A DNA stretch of 64,000 bases from an uncultured Collinsella sp. (GCA_947642445.1 CANRSF010000002.1:89609-153608); one strand, 5' to 3'; positions 17,159 to 27,609 are shown, numbered from the stretch's first letter. The notes: generated by a model not told the origin, from the letters alone. Numbers and translations are program-made.

Positions 17159-19255
17159 TTACTTTTTGCGGGCAAGCTCACCGATGTTGGCAATGCCGGA
17201 GAAAACGGCCTCGAAGCGGTTGAGCAGCTTAAGGCGATTATCGCGAAGCTGCTCGTCCTTGTCCATGACCATGACCTCATCGAAGAAACGGTCGATGGGC
17301 GCGCGCAGGGCGGCGAGGGCGGCAAATGCGGCCGGGTAGTCCTCGGCAGCAAGGGCGGCATCGACGGCGGTCTGAGCAGCCTCGGAGGCGTCGGCGAGCG
17401 CAAGCTCGACCTCGCCCATCAGGCTGCGGTCATACTCCGCACCCAGCTCGGGCTTGGAGATATGCGCGGCGCGGGCATAGGCGGTCGCCAGGTTGTCGAA
17501 CGTCTCAGCGTCGTTCTTGCGGGCCTCGTCGAGGGCGGCGCAGCGGGCAAAGAAGACGGACGGGGCGATGATGTGCACCGCGGAGACGGCGGCGACGGTA
17601 TCGGCCGGAATCTTTTCGTCGCGGGCCATGCTCACCAGGCGGCCATGGAAGAAGTCACGAACCTGCTGGGCGACCTCGGCGGCGTCGAACTCAATGCCCT
17701 GCTCACTGTAGAGTTCGAGGGCAAAGTCGATGAGCGACGTGGGGTCGATCGGCAGACGGTCGCGCAGGATGTTGATAATGCCGATAGCGGCACGACGCAG
17801 CGCGTAGGGGTCGGAGGAGCCGGTCGGGGGCTCGCCGATGGCAAAGATACCGGCGATGGTATCGAGCTTGTCGGCGCAGGCCACGATGCAGCCAGCGGTG
17901 CCCTCGGGCAGCTCGTCACCGGCAAAACGGGGACGATAGTGATCGCGAATAGCATGGGCGACCTCGTCGTTCTCCCCCATCGCGGTCGCGTAATAACCGC
18001 CCATCACGCCCTGCTGGCTCGTGAACTCGACGACGGCGTTGGACACCAGGTCTGCCTTGCACAGGTGTGCGGCGCGAGCAGCGTCGGCGGCAAGATGGGC
18101 GCCCAGGTGAGCCTCGCGGGCGATAGCGAGCGCGAGCTGCTCGATGCGCTCGGACTTGGCGAGCACGCTACCGAGCTTCTCCTGGAAGGCAACCTTGGAC
18201 AGACGCTCACGGAACTCGTCGAGGGAGATCTTCAGGTCCTCCTCGTAGAAGAACTTAGCGTCGTCCAGACGGGCGCGCACGACGCGCTCGTTACCGTCGA
18301 TCACGCGCTCGGCGTTCTCGGGCTTGCTGTTGGAGACGACCACGAACTCACGCGTCAGCTTGCCCTCCCCGTCATAGATCGGGAAGTAGCGCTGGTTGGT
18401 GAGCATGGACTCGCAGATAATCTCGTGCGGGACCTTGAGGAACTCCTCGTCGAAAGTACCGACGAGCACCGTCGGCCACTCGCAGAGGTTAATGACCTCC
18501 TCAAAGACCTTCTTGGGCGTATCGACATGGCAGCCGGGGCGAGCGGCCTCGACCTCGGAGATACCGGCAAGGATGGCCTCGCGACGGCGCTCGGCAGAAA
18601 GCACGCCGGCGTCCTCGAGTACCTGCTCGTAGGCGGCGGGGCTGGCGACAACGTGGTCACCGGGGCCGAGCACGCGATGGCCGCGCGTGGTGTTGCCGCT
18701 CGTCACGTCGGCAAACGACACGGGCACAACATCCTCGCCCAGAAGGCAGCAAATCCAGCGGACCGGACGCACGAACGTCGCGTGCTCGTGGCCCCAGCGC
18801 TGGGAGCGGTAGTTGGGCCACTGCAGGCCGGCAATGGTCTTCTCGCACAGGGCCGTCAGGATCGGGGTTGCCGGTGCGGAGGGAATGTTCTTCTCGGCAA
18901 AGACATACTCGCGACCGTCGGTATCCTCACGACGGACCAGGTCCTCGGCAGCCACACCGCACTTGCGGGCGAAGCCCTGGGCGGCCTTGGTGGCGTTACC
19001 GTCAGCGTCGAAGGCGATGTTTGCCGCGGGGCCACGCTTGACCTCGTGAACCTCATCGGTCGCGGTGGCAACGTCGGCAACGAGCGCAGCCAGGCGACGC
19101 GGGCTCGAGATCACGCGGACCTCGCCGTGGGCCAGACCGGCCTCGTCGAGACCCTTGGCGATCATGGTACCAAGCTGCTTGACGGCATTGTTCAGCGGTG
19201 CAGAGGGCATTTCCTCCGTACCGATCTCAAACAGGAAATCCTTAGCGTCTGCCAT
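17159..19255 (-). CDS. glyS: Glycyl-tRNA synthetase beta subunit
   Basis: The beta subunit binds tRNA-Gly in the alpha2-beta2 enzyme. The N terminus FLFEIGTEEMPSAPL and SPRRLAALV, the centre NQRYFPIYD (after a CESMLTNQ), and the C-terminal DALR-type anticodon region with FFDEVMVMDKDEQLRDNRLKLL are diagnostic. 698 residues is normal. It follows glyQ by 3 bases. No frameshift or missing block was seen. Confidence 0.97.
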   Translation of the reverse strand: MADAKDFLFEIGTEEMPSAPLNNAVKQLGTMIAKGLDEAGLAHGEVRVISSPRRLAALVADVATATDEVHEVKRGPAANIAFDADGNATKAAQGFARKCGVAAEDLVRREDTDGREYVFAEKNIPSAPATPILTALCEKTIAGLQWPNYRSQRWGHEHATFVRPVRWICCLLGEDVVPVSFADVTSGNTTRGHRVLGPGDHVVASPAAYEQVLEDAGVLSAERRREAILAGISEVEAARPGCHVDTPKKVFEEVINLCEWPTVLVGTFDEEFLKVPHEIICESMLTNQRYFPIYDGEGKLTREFVVVSNSKPENAERVIDGNERVVRARLDDAKFFYEEDLKISLDEFRERLSKVAFQEKLGSVLAKSERIEQLALAIAREAHLGAHLAADAARAAHLCKADLVSNAVVEFTSQQGVMGGYYATAMGENDEVAHAIRDHYRPRFAGDELPEGTAGCIVACADKLDTIAGIFAIGEPPTGSSDPYALRRAAIGIINILRDRLPIDPTSLIDFALELYSEQGIEFDAAEVAQQVRDFFHGRLVSMARDEKIPADTVAAVSAVHIIAPSVFFARCAALDEARKNDAETFDNLATAYARAAHISKPELGAEYDRSLMGEVELALADASEAAQTAVDAALAAEDYPAAFAALAALRAPIDRFFDEVMVMDKDEQLRDNRLKLLNRFEAVFSGIANIGELARKK

Positions 19256-19258
19256 GGC

Positions 19259-20170
19259 TTACGCCACCTCGCCTTCCTGGTCGGCATTCTCGTTGACTCC
19301 GGCGACCTCGGCCATGTAGGCCTCGCAGCACGCCTTGGCGACGGCGCGGACGCGCAGGATGTAGTTGGCACGCTCGACCGCGGACAGGGCGCCGCGGGCA
19401 TCGAGCAGGTTGAAGGCGTGGCTGCACTTCATGACACAGTCGTACGCCGGCAACGGCAGCTTGCGCTCCAGGCAGGAATGGCACTCGGCCTCGTAGTCGT
19501 CAAACTTCTGACGCATCATCTCGACGTTGGCGACCTCAAAGTTATAGGCACTGAACTCGCGCTCATTCTCCAGGAACACGTCGCCATAGGTCATGGGCGT
19601 GCCGTCGGGCAGATAGCTCCACACCAGATCGTAGACCGAGTTGACGCCCTGAGCGTACATGGCGATACGCTCCAGGCCATAGGTGATCTCGACGGGCACG
19701 GGGTCGACCTCGATACCGCCCACCTGCTGGAAGTACGTGAACTGCGTGACCTCCATGCCGTTGAGCCAGACCTCCCAGCCAAGGCCCCAGGCGCCCAGCG
19801 TCGGGCTCTCCCAGTCGTCCTCGACAAAACGGACGTCATGGTCGTTGGGGTCCAGGCCAATGGCAGCAAGAGACCCCAGGTAAAGCTCCTGAGCATTAAC
19901 CGGAGAGGGCTTAATGAGCACCTGGAACTGATAGTAGTGCTGCATGCGGTTAGGGTTCTCGCCGTAGCGGCCGTCGGCGGGACGGCGGCAGGGCTGCGCA
20001 TAGCAGGTGCGCCATTCGGCGGGACCGAGCGAGCGCAGCGTGGTCGCGGTATGGAAGGTACCGGCACCGACCTCGGAGTCATAGGGCTGCATAATGACGC
20101 AGCCCTGCTCGCCCCAGTACTGCTGGAGGCGCAGGATGATGTCTTGGAAGGAAAGCGATGAAGCGTTCAT
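19259..20170 (-). CDS. glyQ: Glycyl-tRNA synthetase alpha subunit
   Basis: The alpha subunit carries the catalytic core of the heterotetrameric bacterial GlyRS. Diagnostic blocks are [49 protein letters not shown] and [13 protein letters not shown]. 303 residues is normal. It begins 59 bases after lepB. I looked for a T-box leader in this short gap and saw none, so expression is probably from the upstream lepB transcript or a small promoter with TATAGT. Confidence 0.97.
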   Translation of the reverse strand: MNASSLSFQDIILRLQQYWGEQGCVIMQPYDSEVGAGTFHTATTLRSLGPAEWRTCYAQPCRRPADGRYGENPNRMQHYYQFQVLIKPSPVNAQELYLGSLAAIGLDPNDHDVRFVEDDWESPTLGAWGLGWEVWLNGMEVTQFTYFQQVGGIEVDPVPVEITYGLERIAMYAQGVNSVYDLVWSYLPDGTPMTYGDVFLENEREFSAYNFEVANVEMMRQKFDDYEAECHSCLERKLPLPAYDCVMKCSHAFNLLDARGALSAVERANYILRVRAVAKACCEAYMAEVAGVNENADQEGEVA

Positions 20171-20229
20171 GCCTCTAATATCCCCTCGTCGAAACGATTA
20201 CACGGTTAGGTACTGTACTATAGCGGTTT

Positions 20230-20793
20230 TTAGTCGATAGCGCCGATGCGGTTGAGCGGCCAGTAGCGCACAAGCGCCACAGCGATCAAATCAGAGCGAT
20301 CGACGGGACCAAAGTAGCGCGAGTCGGCAGAGTTTTCGCGGTTGTCGCCCATCACCCACACGCACCCGTCGGGAACGGTGTAGGGATAACTCACCTGGGC
20401 GCCAGGCGCTTGGACCGAAAGCGGCCAGCTCATGCCCGTCGTATAGTCCTCATCGAGCGCTTGGCCGTCAACGACCACCTTGCCGTCCTGCAGGTCGACC
20501 GTCTGGCCGGCCGTGGCAATAACACGCTTGACAAGAACATCATGCTCGGAAGTGACATCGGGGTTGTGGAACACCACGATATCACCCTGTTTGACGGGCT
20601 GACCGAGCTCGAGGCTCACCTTTTGCGCCAAGATCTGGTCGCCGATCTCGATCGTGGACTCCATGGAGCCGGTGGGCACCACAAAGGGTTCGACCACAAA
20701 CGAGCGAATCAGGAAGGTGGCGACCAGTGCGATTGCGACGACCACGATCCACTCAAACGCACCCTTTAGCACGGAATGCTGCGATGCGACCAT
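20230..20793 (-). CDS. lepB: Signal peptidase I
   Basis: SPase I removes signal peptides at the outer face of the membrane with a Ser-Lys dyad. One N-terminal membrane helix (about residues 10-30) precedes the catalytic Ser in PTGSMESTI, the catalytic Lys in LVKRVIA, and box E MGDNRENSADSRYFG. The ATG at 20793 follows GAGGAG with a 5-base gap and is two bases past the trmD stop; a GTG six bases earlier is less likely. 187 residues is typical for a Gram-positive type enzyme. lepB next to trmD-rplS genes is common. Confidence 0.96.
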   Translation of the reverse strand: MVASQHSVLKGAFEWIVVVAIALVATFLIRSFVVEPFVVPTGSMESTIEIGDQILAQKVSLELGQPVKQGDIVVFHNPDVTSEHDVLVKRVIATAGQTVDLQDGKVVVDGQALDEDYTTGMSWPLSVQAPGAQVSYPYTVPDGCVWVMGDNRENSADSRYFGPVDRSDLIAVALVRYWPLNRIGAID

Positions 20794-20795
20794 TC

Positions 20796-21554
20796 TCACT
20801 CCTCGCTCTGCGAATACGACGCGTCCAGGATCTCCTGCGCGTATGCGCGCTCCTCGGGCGTAAGCCGCGCCGTCTCGATCAGGTCGGAGCGCCAGCGGCA
20901 GGTGCGCTCGATGGCATTCTTGCGGCGCCAGGCGTCAACCTTGGCATGGTCACCGCTCACGAGCACCGGCGGCACGCCCTCGCCGTTGAACTCGGCGGGG
21001 CGGGTGTACTGCGCGTACTCAAGCAGGCCACCGTCCTCGGCAGTCGAGAACGACTCATCGACGTTGCTCATCTCGTCACCAAGGGCGCCGGGAATCAGAC
21101 GTACGACGGCGTCGGCAACGACCATGGCGGGAAGCTCGCCGCCCGTAAGCACGTAGTCACCGATCGACAGGCGCTCGTCGGCATACGCATACGCGCGCTC
21201 GTCGACGCCCTCGTAGCGGCTGCACACAAACAGCAGGCGCTCGCTTTTGAGCAGGCGCTCGGCCACATGCTGCGTAAAGGGTTCGCCGCAGGGCGTAAAG
21301 AACACCACGGTGGGCTTGGGACCCTCGGAGCCAATAGCCTCGATGGCCTCGGCGATGGGCTCGACCTTCATGAGCATGCCCTGCCCGCCGCCGTACGGCT
21401 CGTCATCGACGGTACGATGACGGTCGTGCGTCCAGTCACGCAGGTTGTAGGCCTTAAAATCAAAAAGGCCGGCCTTACGGGCGCGGCCCAAGATCGATGT
21501 GGACATGACGGGCTCAAACATCTCGGGAAAGACCGAAAGGGTCTCGATCAGCAT
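20796..21554 (-). CDS. trmD: tRNA (guanine-N1-)-methyltransferase
   Basis: TrmD makes m1G37 next to the anticodon, preventing frameshifts. The SPOUT knot is visible: YGGGQGMLMKVEP, then YEGVDERAY, DYVLTGGELPAMVVADAVVRLIPG, and the C-terminal tRNA-binding part with PPVLVSGDHAKVDAWRR. 252 residues is normal. It lies between rimM and lepB in the usual order. Confidence 0.97.
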   Translation of the reverse strand: MLIETLSVFPEMFEPVMSTSILGRARKAGLFDFKAYNLRDWTHDRHRTVDDEPYGGGQGMLMKVEPIAEAIEAIGSEGPKPTVVFFTPCGEPFTQHVAERLLKSERLLFVCSRYEGVDERAYAYADERLSIGDYVLTGGELPAMVVADAVVRLIPGALGDEMSNVDESFSTAEDGGLLEYAQYTRPAEFNGEGVPPVLVSGDHAKVDAWRRKNAIERTCRWRSDLIETARLTPEERAYAQEILDASYSQSEE

Positions 21555-21564
21555 GTTGTCCTCC

Positions 21565-22086
21565 CTACTTGTCCATATCGATCAAACCGTCCATAACATG
21601 GACGGAAATTGTCCCCTGATCGGGAAGATCGAGCACAACCTGCTCGATCACGGGAATCAGCACCTCGCCGTACCGATCGCCCTCGACAACCCAAACATCG
21701 TTGGCGGGCGTCGACATGATCTCGACAATCGTGCCGAGCGAACCGAAGCGCTCGTCGACCACCTCGCGACCCATCAGGTCGGTATAGGCAGCGTCGAGCG
21801 AATCGAGCTCAAAGTCGTCACGATTTGCCAACACGTAGCATCCCGTGATGCCCTCGGCGGCCGTCAGGTCGTCAATGCCCTCAAACGAGACCAGATCGCC
21901 ATCGCCCGTATCGGTGACGGACACGACCGTGCAAAAGCGGTCGCGCTTGAGCGCCGGCGGCGTCAGGGCGACGCGCATGCCCGGCTCTAATACAGAAGGA
22001 AGCCCCCGCAGCGGCTGCGCGAGGACCTCCCCCTTCCTTCCGTGCGGCTTGACCACACGGGCGATGTTTTTGTACTGGGACCTCAA
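21565..22086 (-). CDS. rimM: Ribosome maturation factor RimM
   Basis: RimM acts in late assembly of the 30S head with S19. Residues 1-90 form the N-terminal beta barrel (IARVVKPHGRKGEVLAQPL) and the rest the PRC-barrel with LMGREVVDERFGSLGTIVEI and VLIPVIEQVVLDLPDQ. The gene follows khpA by 4 bases and precedes trmD by 10. Confidence 0.95.
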   Translation of the reverse strand: MRSQYKNIARVVKPHGRKGEVLAQPLRGLPSVLEPGMRVALTPPALKRDRFCTVVSVTDTGDGDLVSFEGIDDLTAAEGITGCYVLANRDDFELDSLDAAYTDLMGREVVDERFGSLGTIVEIMSTPANDVWVVEGDRYGEVLIPVIEQVVLDLPDQGTISVHVMDGLIDMDK

Positions 22087-22090
22087 GGTC

Positions 22091-22375
22091 CTAGCCCAGA
22101 ACCTCTACCTCGACAGCAGTGTCGAGGCGAGCGGCCAGTGCACGGGCGAGCGTGCGAATGGCCTTGATGGTACGGCCACGACGGCCGATGACCTTAGCGA
22201 CGTCATCCTCGGCGACCGAAACCTCAATCGTGGAGGCGTCGTCACCATCGATGACCTCAAGGCTCACGGAATCCGGGTCGTCGACGATCTGAACAACGAG
22301 ATATTCGACGAGATCGGCGATGCGATCTGAGAGCATTGCCTCACCCTCGAGCTGTGCAGCGTCAACCTCAGGCAC
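22091..22375 (-). CDS. khpA: KH-domain RNA-binding protein KhpA
   Basis: A 94-residue single KH domain with the GxxG loop in KVIGRRGRTIKAIRTL. KhpA works with KhpB in RNA binding and affects cell elongation and division in Gram-positives. Position between rpsP and rimM is standard. The first 15 residues extend slightly beyond the usual start (LSDRIADLVEYLVVQIVDDPD); an internal ATG at residue 14 is an alternative start. Confidence 0.93.
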   Translation of the reverse strand: MPEVDAAQLEGEAMLSDRIADLVEYLVVQIVDDPDSVSLEVIDGDDASTIEVSVAEDDVAKVIGRRGRTIKAIRTLARALAARLDTAVEVEVLG

Positions 22376-22378
22376 GAT

Positions 22379-22720
22379 TTACTCCTCGGCGCCCTCAGCG
22401 GCCTCAGCGGCAGCCTTAGCGGCCTCGGCCTCTTTGGCGAGCTGCTTCTTGGACTTCTTGACGACGGTCTCGGTCTTCTCGCCCTCGTTGGCGGCCTTGA
22501 CCAGAGCGGCGACGGCGTCGGTGAGCTGAGCGCCCTTGGACTGCCAGTCGGCGATCTTCTCGAGGTCGAGATTGATGGTCTTGGGGGCGGTCATCGGGTT
22601 GTAGCGGCCAACCTCCTCGATGATACGACCGTCACGCGGGGCGCGGGAATCGGCGACGACGACACGGTAGTACGGACGCTTCTTAGCGCCGTGACGAGCA
22701 AGGCGAATCTTGACTGCCAA
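22379..22720 (-). CDS. rpsP: 30S ribosomal protein S16
   Basis: S16 is an early assembly protein of the 30S body. The N terminus [25 protein letters not shown] is diagnostic. The start is TTG at 22720, eight bases after GGAGG; the frame is open further upstream (to an ATG at 22756) but that part would translate the Shine-Dalgarno. The C-terminal 30 residues are a Lys/Ala/Glu-rich tail that extends beyond the compact S16 fold. First gene of rpsP-khpA-rimM-trmD-lepB. Confidence 0.96.
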   Translation of the reverse strand: MAVKIRLARHGAKKRPYYRVVVADSRAPRDGRIIEEVGRYNPMTAPKTINLDLEKIADWQSKGAQLTDAVAALVKAANEGEKTETVVKKSKKQLAKEAEAAKAAAEAAEGAEE

Positions 22721-22849
22721 AGGAAACTCCTCCAACCAAGCAGCTTTAGGCTGCAACTACAAACAAACAGTTGAACATAATACGCCATCGACGCGGGCAG
22801 GTGAAGTCCGTGAGACCAACTTCTTCGGTGTAGTCGAGGGCAAATCCAT

Positions 22850-22877
22850 ATCTTAGACAAGAATTCGGGATTTGCAA
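22850..22877 (-). promoter_or_regulatory. Promoter of the rpsP operon
   Basis: On the minus strand TTGCAA (22872-22877), a 16-base spacer and TAAGAT (22850-22855). It gives an rpsP leader of about 120 bases and lies back to back with the dinB promoter. Confidence 0.6.
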
Positions 22878-22909
22878 GCACATACACGCACCCCACATGA
22901 GCTGCGCGG

Positions 22910-22921
22910 TATACTCATGAC
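22910..22921 (+). promoter_or_regulatory. -10 box of dinB, probably giving a leaderless mRNA
   Basis: TATACT at 22910-22915 is followed by only six bases before the ATG at 22922, so the transcript would start at or next to the start codon. There is no Shine-Dalgarno in front of that ATG and no good -35 box. No LexA-type palindrome was recognised here. Confidence 0.5.
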
Positions 22922-24175
22922 ATGGAAAGACGCGAACATACATACGGTTATGAGGATGCCATGGGCGTCACGCCGCCGCCCTGGACGGGTCCGGCGGTGG
23001 GCCTCATGGACCTCGATGCGTTTTTTGCGAGCGTGGAGATGCTCGATCATCCCGAATGGCGCGGAAAGCCGCTCATCGTGGGCGGAGACGCCGATTCGCG
23101 TGGCGTCGTGTCCACGTGTTCGTATGAGGCACGTCGCTTTGGCGTGCACTCTGCCATGGCCTCGGCCGAGGCGCGGCGCTTGTGCCCGCAAGCCATTTGG
23201 ACGCACGGGCACTTTGATCGCTACCGCGAGGTGAGCGCGCAGGTCATGGCGATTCTTGCCGAGGAGACGCCGCGCGTTGAGCGCGTATCCATCGACGAAG
23301 CCTTTATCGATATCACACCGGGTCGCTTTGCGCCCGAAGACCCGCTACTGGTTGCGCGGCGTATAAGCGACCGCGTGGCAGCGCTGGGAGTGACCTGCTC
23401 CATTGGCGTGGGCTGCAACAAGACGGTCGCAAAGATCGCAAGCGAGCGGGATAAGCCGTTTGGGCTGACCATCGTGCGCCCCGGAACCGAGCAGCGCTTT
23501 TTGGCCGCGCTGCCGGTATCTGCCATGAGCGGCATCGGGCGCTCGGCCGAGGAGCGACTGCGCCGCATGCGCATCTACACGCTCGGCGAGCTGTCACGTT
23601 CACCGGAATCAACCTTGGCCTCTATTTTTGGCGTCAACGGCGAACGCATGCGCCAGCGTGCGCTGGGACTCGAAATATCCGAAGTAACAAGCCTCGATGA
23701 GGAACGCGAGGTTAAATCCGTGAGCAATGAGCGCACCTTTGCGAAAGATTTGACTGAGCGTGGGGACATCGAAGCGGCGATTGCGCTGTTGGGAGAGTCG
23801 GTTGGACGCCGCCTGCGCCGTCAGGGACTGACGGGCGGCACGGTAACGCTCAAGCTTAAGTATTCGTATGGCAGCGGACGCACGGCGCAGCGGCGGCTTC
23901 CCCACCCCACCGACGATGAGAACATCTTTGTGGCGGTTGCGCTCGAACTGCTCGACAACATCTGGCAGGAAGGCATGCATGTGCGTCTGGCGGGTATCGG
24001 GATGAGCGACTTTGACCATCAGGGCGGCATCCAGACCGACCTGTTCTGCGAAGTCGACGACCGCGGAGCCCAATCAAGCGACCGTCGCGACCTCTCAGTC
24101 GCGATCGATGCCGTCCGAGACAAGTTCGGCGACACCGCCCTATCTTTCGGCCGCCAATCCCGCTTCAATGATTAA
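22922..24175 (+). CDS. dinB: DNA polymerase IV (Y family)
   Basis: An error-prone translesion polymerase without proofreading. The catalytic core has GLMDLDAFFASVE (first metal-binding Asp), STCSYEARRFGVHSAM, and VERVSIDEAFIDIT (second Asp-Glu). The thumb HhH (SAMSGIGRSAEERL) and the little-finger domain follow. It ends in a QSRFND tail without an obvious QLSLF clamp-binding motif. 417 residues is somewhat long. The ATG at 22922 fits the leaderless promoter; an in-frame ATG at 22961 with GAGG upstream is an alternative and would remove 13 poorly conserved residues. It is the only plus-strand gene in the first 44 kb, divergent from rpsP and convergent with rsfS. Confidence 0.94.
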   Translation: MERREHTYGYEDAMGVTPPPWTGPAVGLMDLDAFFASVEMLDHPEWRGKPLIVGGDADSRGVVSTCSYEARRFGVHSAMASAEARRLCPQAIWTHGHFDRYREVSAQVMAILAEETPRVERVSIDEAFIDITPGRFAPEDPLLVARRISDRVAALGVTCSIGVGCNKTVAKIASERDKPFGLTIVRPGTEQRFLAALPVSAMSGIGRSAEERLRRMRIYTLGELSRSPESTLASIFGVNGERMRQRALGLEISEVTSLDEEREVKSVSNERTFAKDLTERGDIEAAIALLGESVGRRLRRQGLTGGTVTLKLKYSYGSGRTAQRRLPHPTDDENIFVAVALELLDNIWQEGMHVRLAGIGMSDFDHQGGIQTDLFCEVDDRGAQSSDRRDLSVAIDAVRDKFGDTALSFGRQSRFND

Positions 24176-24185
24176 CCGCCTTTGT

Positions 24186-24230
24186 AAAAATAGAAAGCCG
24201 GGCAGGTGCGGAAAACCGCAACTGCCCGGC
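24186..24230 (-). terminator. Intrinsic terminator after rsfS
   Basis: 15-bp stem GCCGGGCAGTTGCGG / CCGCACCTGCCCGGC (one mismatch) with a TTTT loop on the minus strand, followed by a T-rich run. It ends the rplU-to-rsfS gene group. For dinB, coming the other way, the hairpin has no T run. Confidence 0.88.
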
Positions 24231-24243
24231 GAAATGCGCGAGG

Positions 24244-24276
24244 CTAGCTAAAAGCCCCATATCAAATGAGCCACTA
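24244..24276 (-). repeat. Dispersed 3'-end repeat, copy at rsfS
   Basis: Read on the minus strand from the rsfS stop codon: TAGTGGCTCATTTGATAT then GGGGCTTTTAGCTAGCC. It matches the ppsR copy in TAGCTCA/TTT...GGGGCTTTTAGCTA with small changes. It sits between the stop codon and the terminator hairpin. Confidence 0.5.
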
Positions 24277-24729
24277 GAGGAGGTCGAGGGGGAGCTGGGG
24301 GGCGTCACCCCAGAGCTTTTCTAGGCGGTAAAAGTCGCGGGCTTCGGGAGTGAAGACATGGACGACAACCGAGCCGTAGTCCATGAGCATCCAGGTCTTC
24401 TGCTCGCGGCCCTCGATGGAGAACGGATGCTCGCCGCAAGCCTCGGCAACCTTCTCCTCGATCTCGTCGACAATCGAATCGACCTGGCGGTTGTTGGTAC
24501 CGGTGGCAAGCACAAAGTAGTCGCACACGTCGGAAAGCTCGGTCAGGTCGAGCACCTGCACGTCCTCGCCCTTCTTGTCGTAGGCGGCCTGCGCGGCGGC
24601 GCGGGCGACATCCTCGGCAGCGACACCGCTCGCGGACAGCGAGGCGGCGGTGCGGTCGGACGTGGCAGCGAAACTCTTGTGCTCCACACCTTCAAGAATC
24701 TGCTCGTCAGTCATGGTCTCGTCGGCCAT
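24274..24729 (-). CDS. rsfS: Ribosomal silencing factor RsfS
   Basis: RsfS binds L14 on the 50S subunit and blocks subunit joining when nutrients are low. The DUF143 core is at residues 55-150: VQVLDLTELSDVCDYFVLATG, RQVDSIVDEIEEKV, WMLMDYGSVVVHVFTPEARDFYRLEKLW. An N-terminal extension of about 45 residues, rich in Ala, Asp and Glu, precedes the fold. The ATG at 24729 follows GAGG by six bases. Last gene of nadD-yqeK-rsfS, a standard order. Confidence 0.94.
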   Translation of the reverse strand: MADETMTDEQILEGVEHKSFAATSDRTAASLSASGVAAEDVARAAAQAAYDKKGEDVQVLDLTELSDVCDYFVLATGTNNRQVDSIVDEIEEKVAEACGEHPFSIEGREQKTWMLMDYGSVVVHVFTPEARDFYRLEKLWGDAPQLPLDLL

Positions 24730-24757
24730 GGAATACCTCTTTCTAGACACACCCGAG

Positions 24758-25378
24758 CTAGCGCAGCTGGGCGTAATGGTTGTAAATCGTAATAGCCGTG
24801 GGATAAAGATAGCGCCCGGACTGGATCACAAAGACCAGACCCTGCGCAAAACAGGAGAAGAACAACTCATCGAGCGAGGACTTCCCCACCATCTTGCGCA
24901 GCGCATGGGCATAGTCGCCGTGACGGTTGGGCTCGATGGCATCTGCCACAAAGACCACCATATCGAGCGGCGTCATGTCGCAGGCACCCACGGTGTGACG
25001 GTCGACAGCCTGGAAAACGGCCGGTGACAGCTCGGGAAAAAGCTGCGGAAGCTCATAGGCGGCAACAGGGCCATGCAAAAGCGGCGTCGCGGCGGAAGGA
25101 GAGCCGGCAACCTTGATGCCATAGTGAAGCGCGCGGGCCACGAGCTCGTCATCGGAAAGAACCTTGTCCCAGTCGTGAATTAAGCCGGCGGCAGCCGCAT
25201 CAAAGCGGTCAACGCCGTAGACCTCGGCCAGATGAAGTGCGGTCTCGGCAACACCCAGCGAATGCACATAGCGCTTGCGCTTATCTTTCATGCGAACATC
25301 GAGCAGCTCTTGAATGCGCTTGAGCAGCGCGCGCTCATCGCCCTCAAACTGATCCTCTACCGACAACGTAGCCCCCAT
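24758..25378 (-). CDS. yqeK: YqeK-type HD hydrolase (bis(5'-nucleosyl)-tetraphosphatase)
   Basis: YqeK proteins cleave Ap4A symmetrically to ADP with an Fe centre in an HD domain. Here RYVHSLGVAETALHLAEVYG gives the first His, AGLIHDWDKVL the HD pair, and LLHGPVAAY and VDRHTVG further ligands. 206 residues is normal. The ATG at 25378 shares one base with the nadD stop (TGATG); the preceding GTG at 25381 is an alternative. It lies between nadD and rsfS as usual. Confidence 0.9.
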   Translation of the reverse strand: MGATLSVEDQFEGDERALLKRIQELLDVRMKDKRKRYVHSLGVAETALHLAEVYGVDRFDAAAAGLIHDWDKVLSDDELVARALHYGIKVAGSPSAATPLLHGPVAAYELPQLFPELSPAVFQAVDRHTVGACDMTPLDMVVFVADAIEPNRHGDYAHALRKMVGKSSLDELFFSCFAQGLVFVIQSGRYLYPTAITIYNHYAQLR

Positions 25379-26055
25379 CACTCAAAATCTTCTTGGCCCA
25401 AATCGGCATATAGCCTGCGCTTGCGAATGTAGCCGAGCACGGACTCGCTCGTAAGATAGCGCACGCTCATGCCGCGGGCAACTCGCTTACGAATGTTCGT
25501 CGAGCTGATCGCCAGCGCCGGAATCTGAATATAGCGCACGTCGAACGGCAGCCCCGACTCTTTGATTCGGGCACGCGCCGTATCGATATCAAAGCCCGGT
25601 CGCGTCGCCGCAATAAAGGTAGCAAGCTCAGCGATTCGTTCGGCATCATGCCAGGTCACAATATCGATAATCGCATCGGCGCCCGTAATAAAGTAGAGCT
25701 TTACCTGCGGCGGGTAAAAATCGCGAAGGGCATGAAGCGTATCGGCCGTATAGGTTACACCCGGACGGTCAATCTCGAACCGGCTCGCCAAAAAGGCCGG
25801 GTTCGCGGCGGTGGCGAGGACCGTCATGGCATAACGGTCCTCGGCAGGCGTAACCGGCTTGTCAAGCTTAAAGGCGGGAGAGCCCGCCGGCATAAAGAGC
25901 ACAGCGTCCAAGTCGAGCGACTCGCGCGCCTGCTCGGCAGTCACCAGGTGCCCGTAATGAATCGGGTCGAATGTGCCGCCCATAATGCCAAGCCGAAACT
26001 CCTTGCCCTCTTTTATGGGCAGCTCGGGCAAACCGATTCCACCGCGCAGCGACAT
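25378..26055 (-). CDS. nadD: Nicotinate-nucleotide adenylyltransferase
   Basis: NadD forms deamido-NAD from nicotinate mononucleotide and ATP. The nucleotidyltransferase motif GIMGGTFDPIHYGHL near residue 25 and the C-terminal IPALAISSTNIRKRV are diagnostic. 225 residues includes a 20-residue N-terminal lead before the Rossmann strand. It follows obgE by 3 bases. Confidence 0.95.
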   Translation of the reverse strand: MSLRGGIGLPELPIKEGKEFRLGIMGGTFDPIHYGHLVTAEQARESLDLDAVLFMPAGSPAFKLDKPVTPAEDRYAMTVLATAANPAFLASRFEIDRPGVTYTADTLHALRDFYPPQVKLYFITGADAIIDIVTWHDAERIAELATFIAATRPGFDIDTARARIKESGLPFDVRYIQIPALAISSTNIRKRVARGMSVRYLTSESVLGYIRKRRLYADLGQEDFE

Positions 26056-26058
26056 GGC

Positions 26059-27537
<1,479 letters not shown>

Positions 27538-27541
27538 CTAC

Positions 27542-27585
27542 AAAAAGAGGGAGACCCTTGAATCCTAAAACTCAAGTGCCTCCCA
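27542..27585 (-). terminator. Imperfect terminator between rpmA and obgE
   Basis: On the minus strand GGGAGGCACTTGA pairs with TCAAGGGTCTCCC (two mismatches), loop of about 10 bases, followed by TCTTTTTG. It lies between rpmA and obgE and could act as a partial terminator that lowers obgE relative to the ribosomal genes. Confidence 0.6.
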
Positions 27586-27609
27586 CATATGTGCTCTATG
27601 AAGGGTGAA

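Noticed and set aside
16907..20161. Very long open frame (over 1000 codons) on the plus strand opposite glyS and glyQ
   Set aside because: It is antisense to two certain genes, has repetitive low-complexity sequence (Gly/Leu/Val/Asp) with no domain, and results from strong GC bias at third positions.
20171..20229. Possible T-box riboswitch before glyQ
   Set aside because: The gap is only 59 bases and shows no T-box sequence or specifier loop.
22878..22940. LexA box at dinB
   Set aside because: GAAC at 22933 is not followed by a properly spaced GTTC; no palindrome of the actinobacterial type was found.
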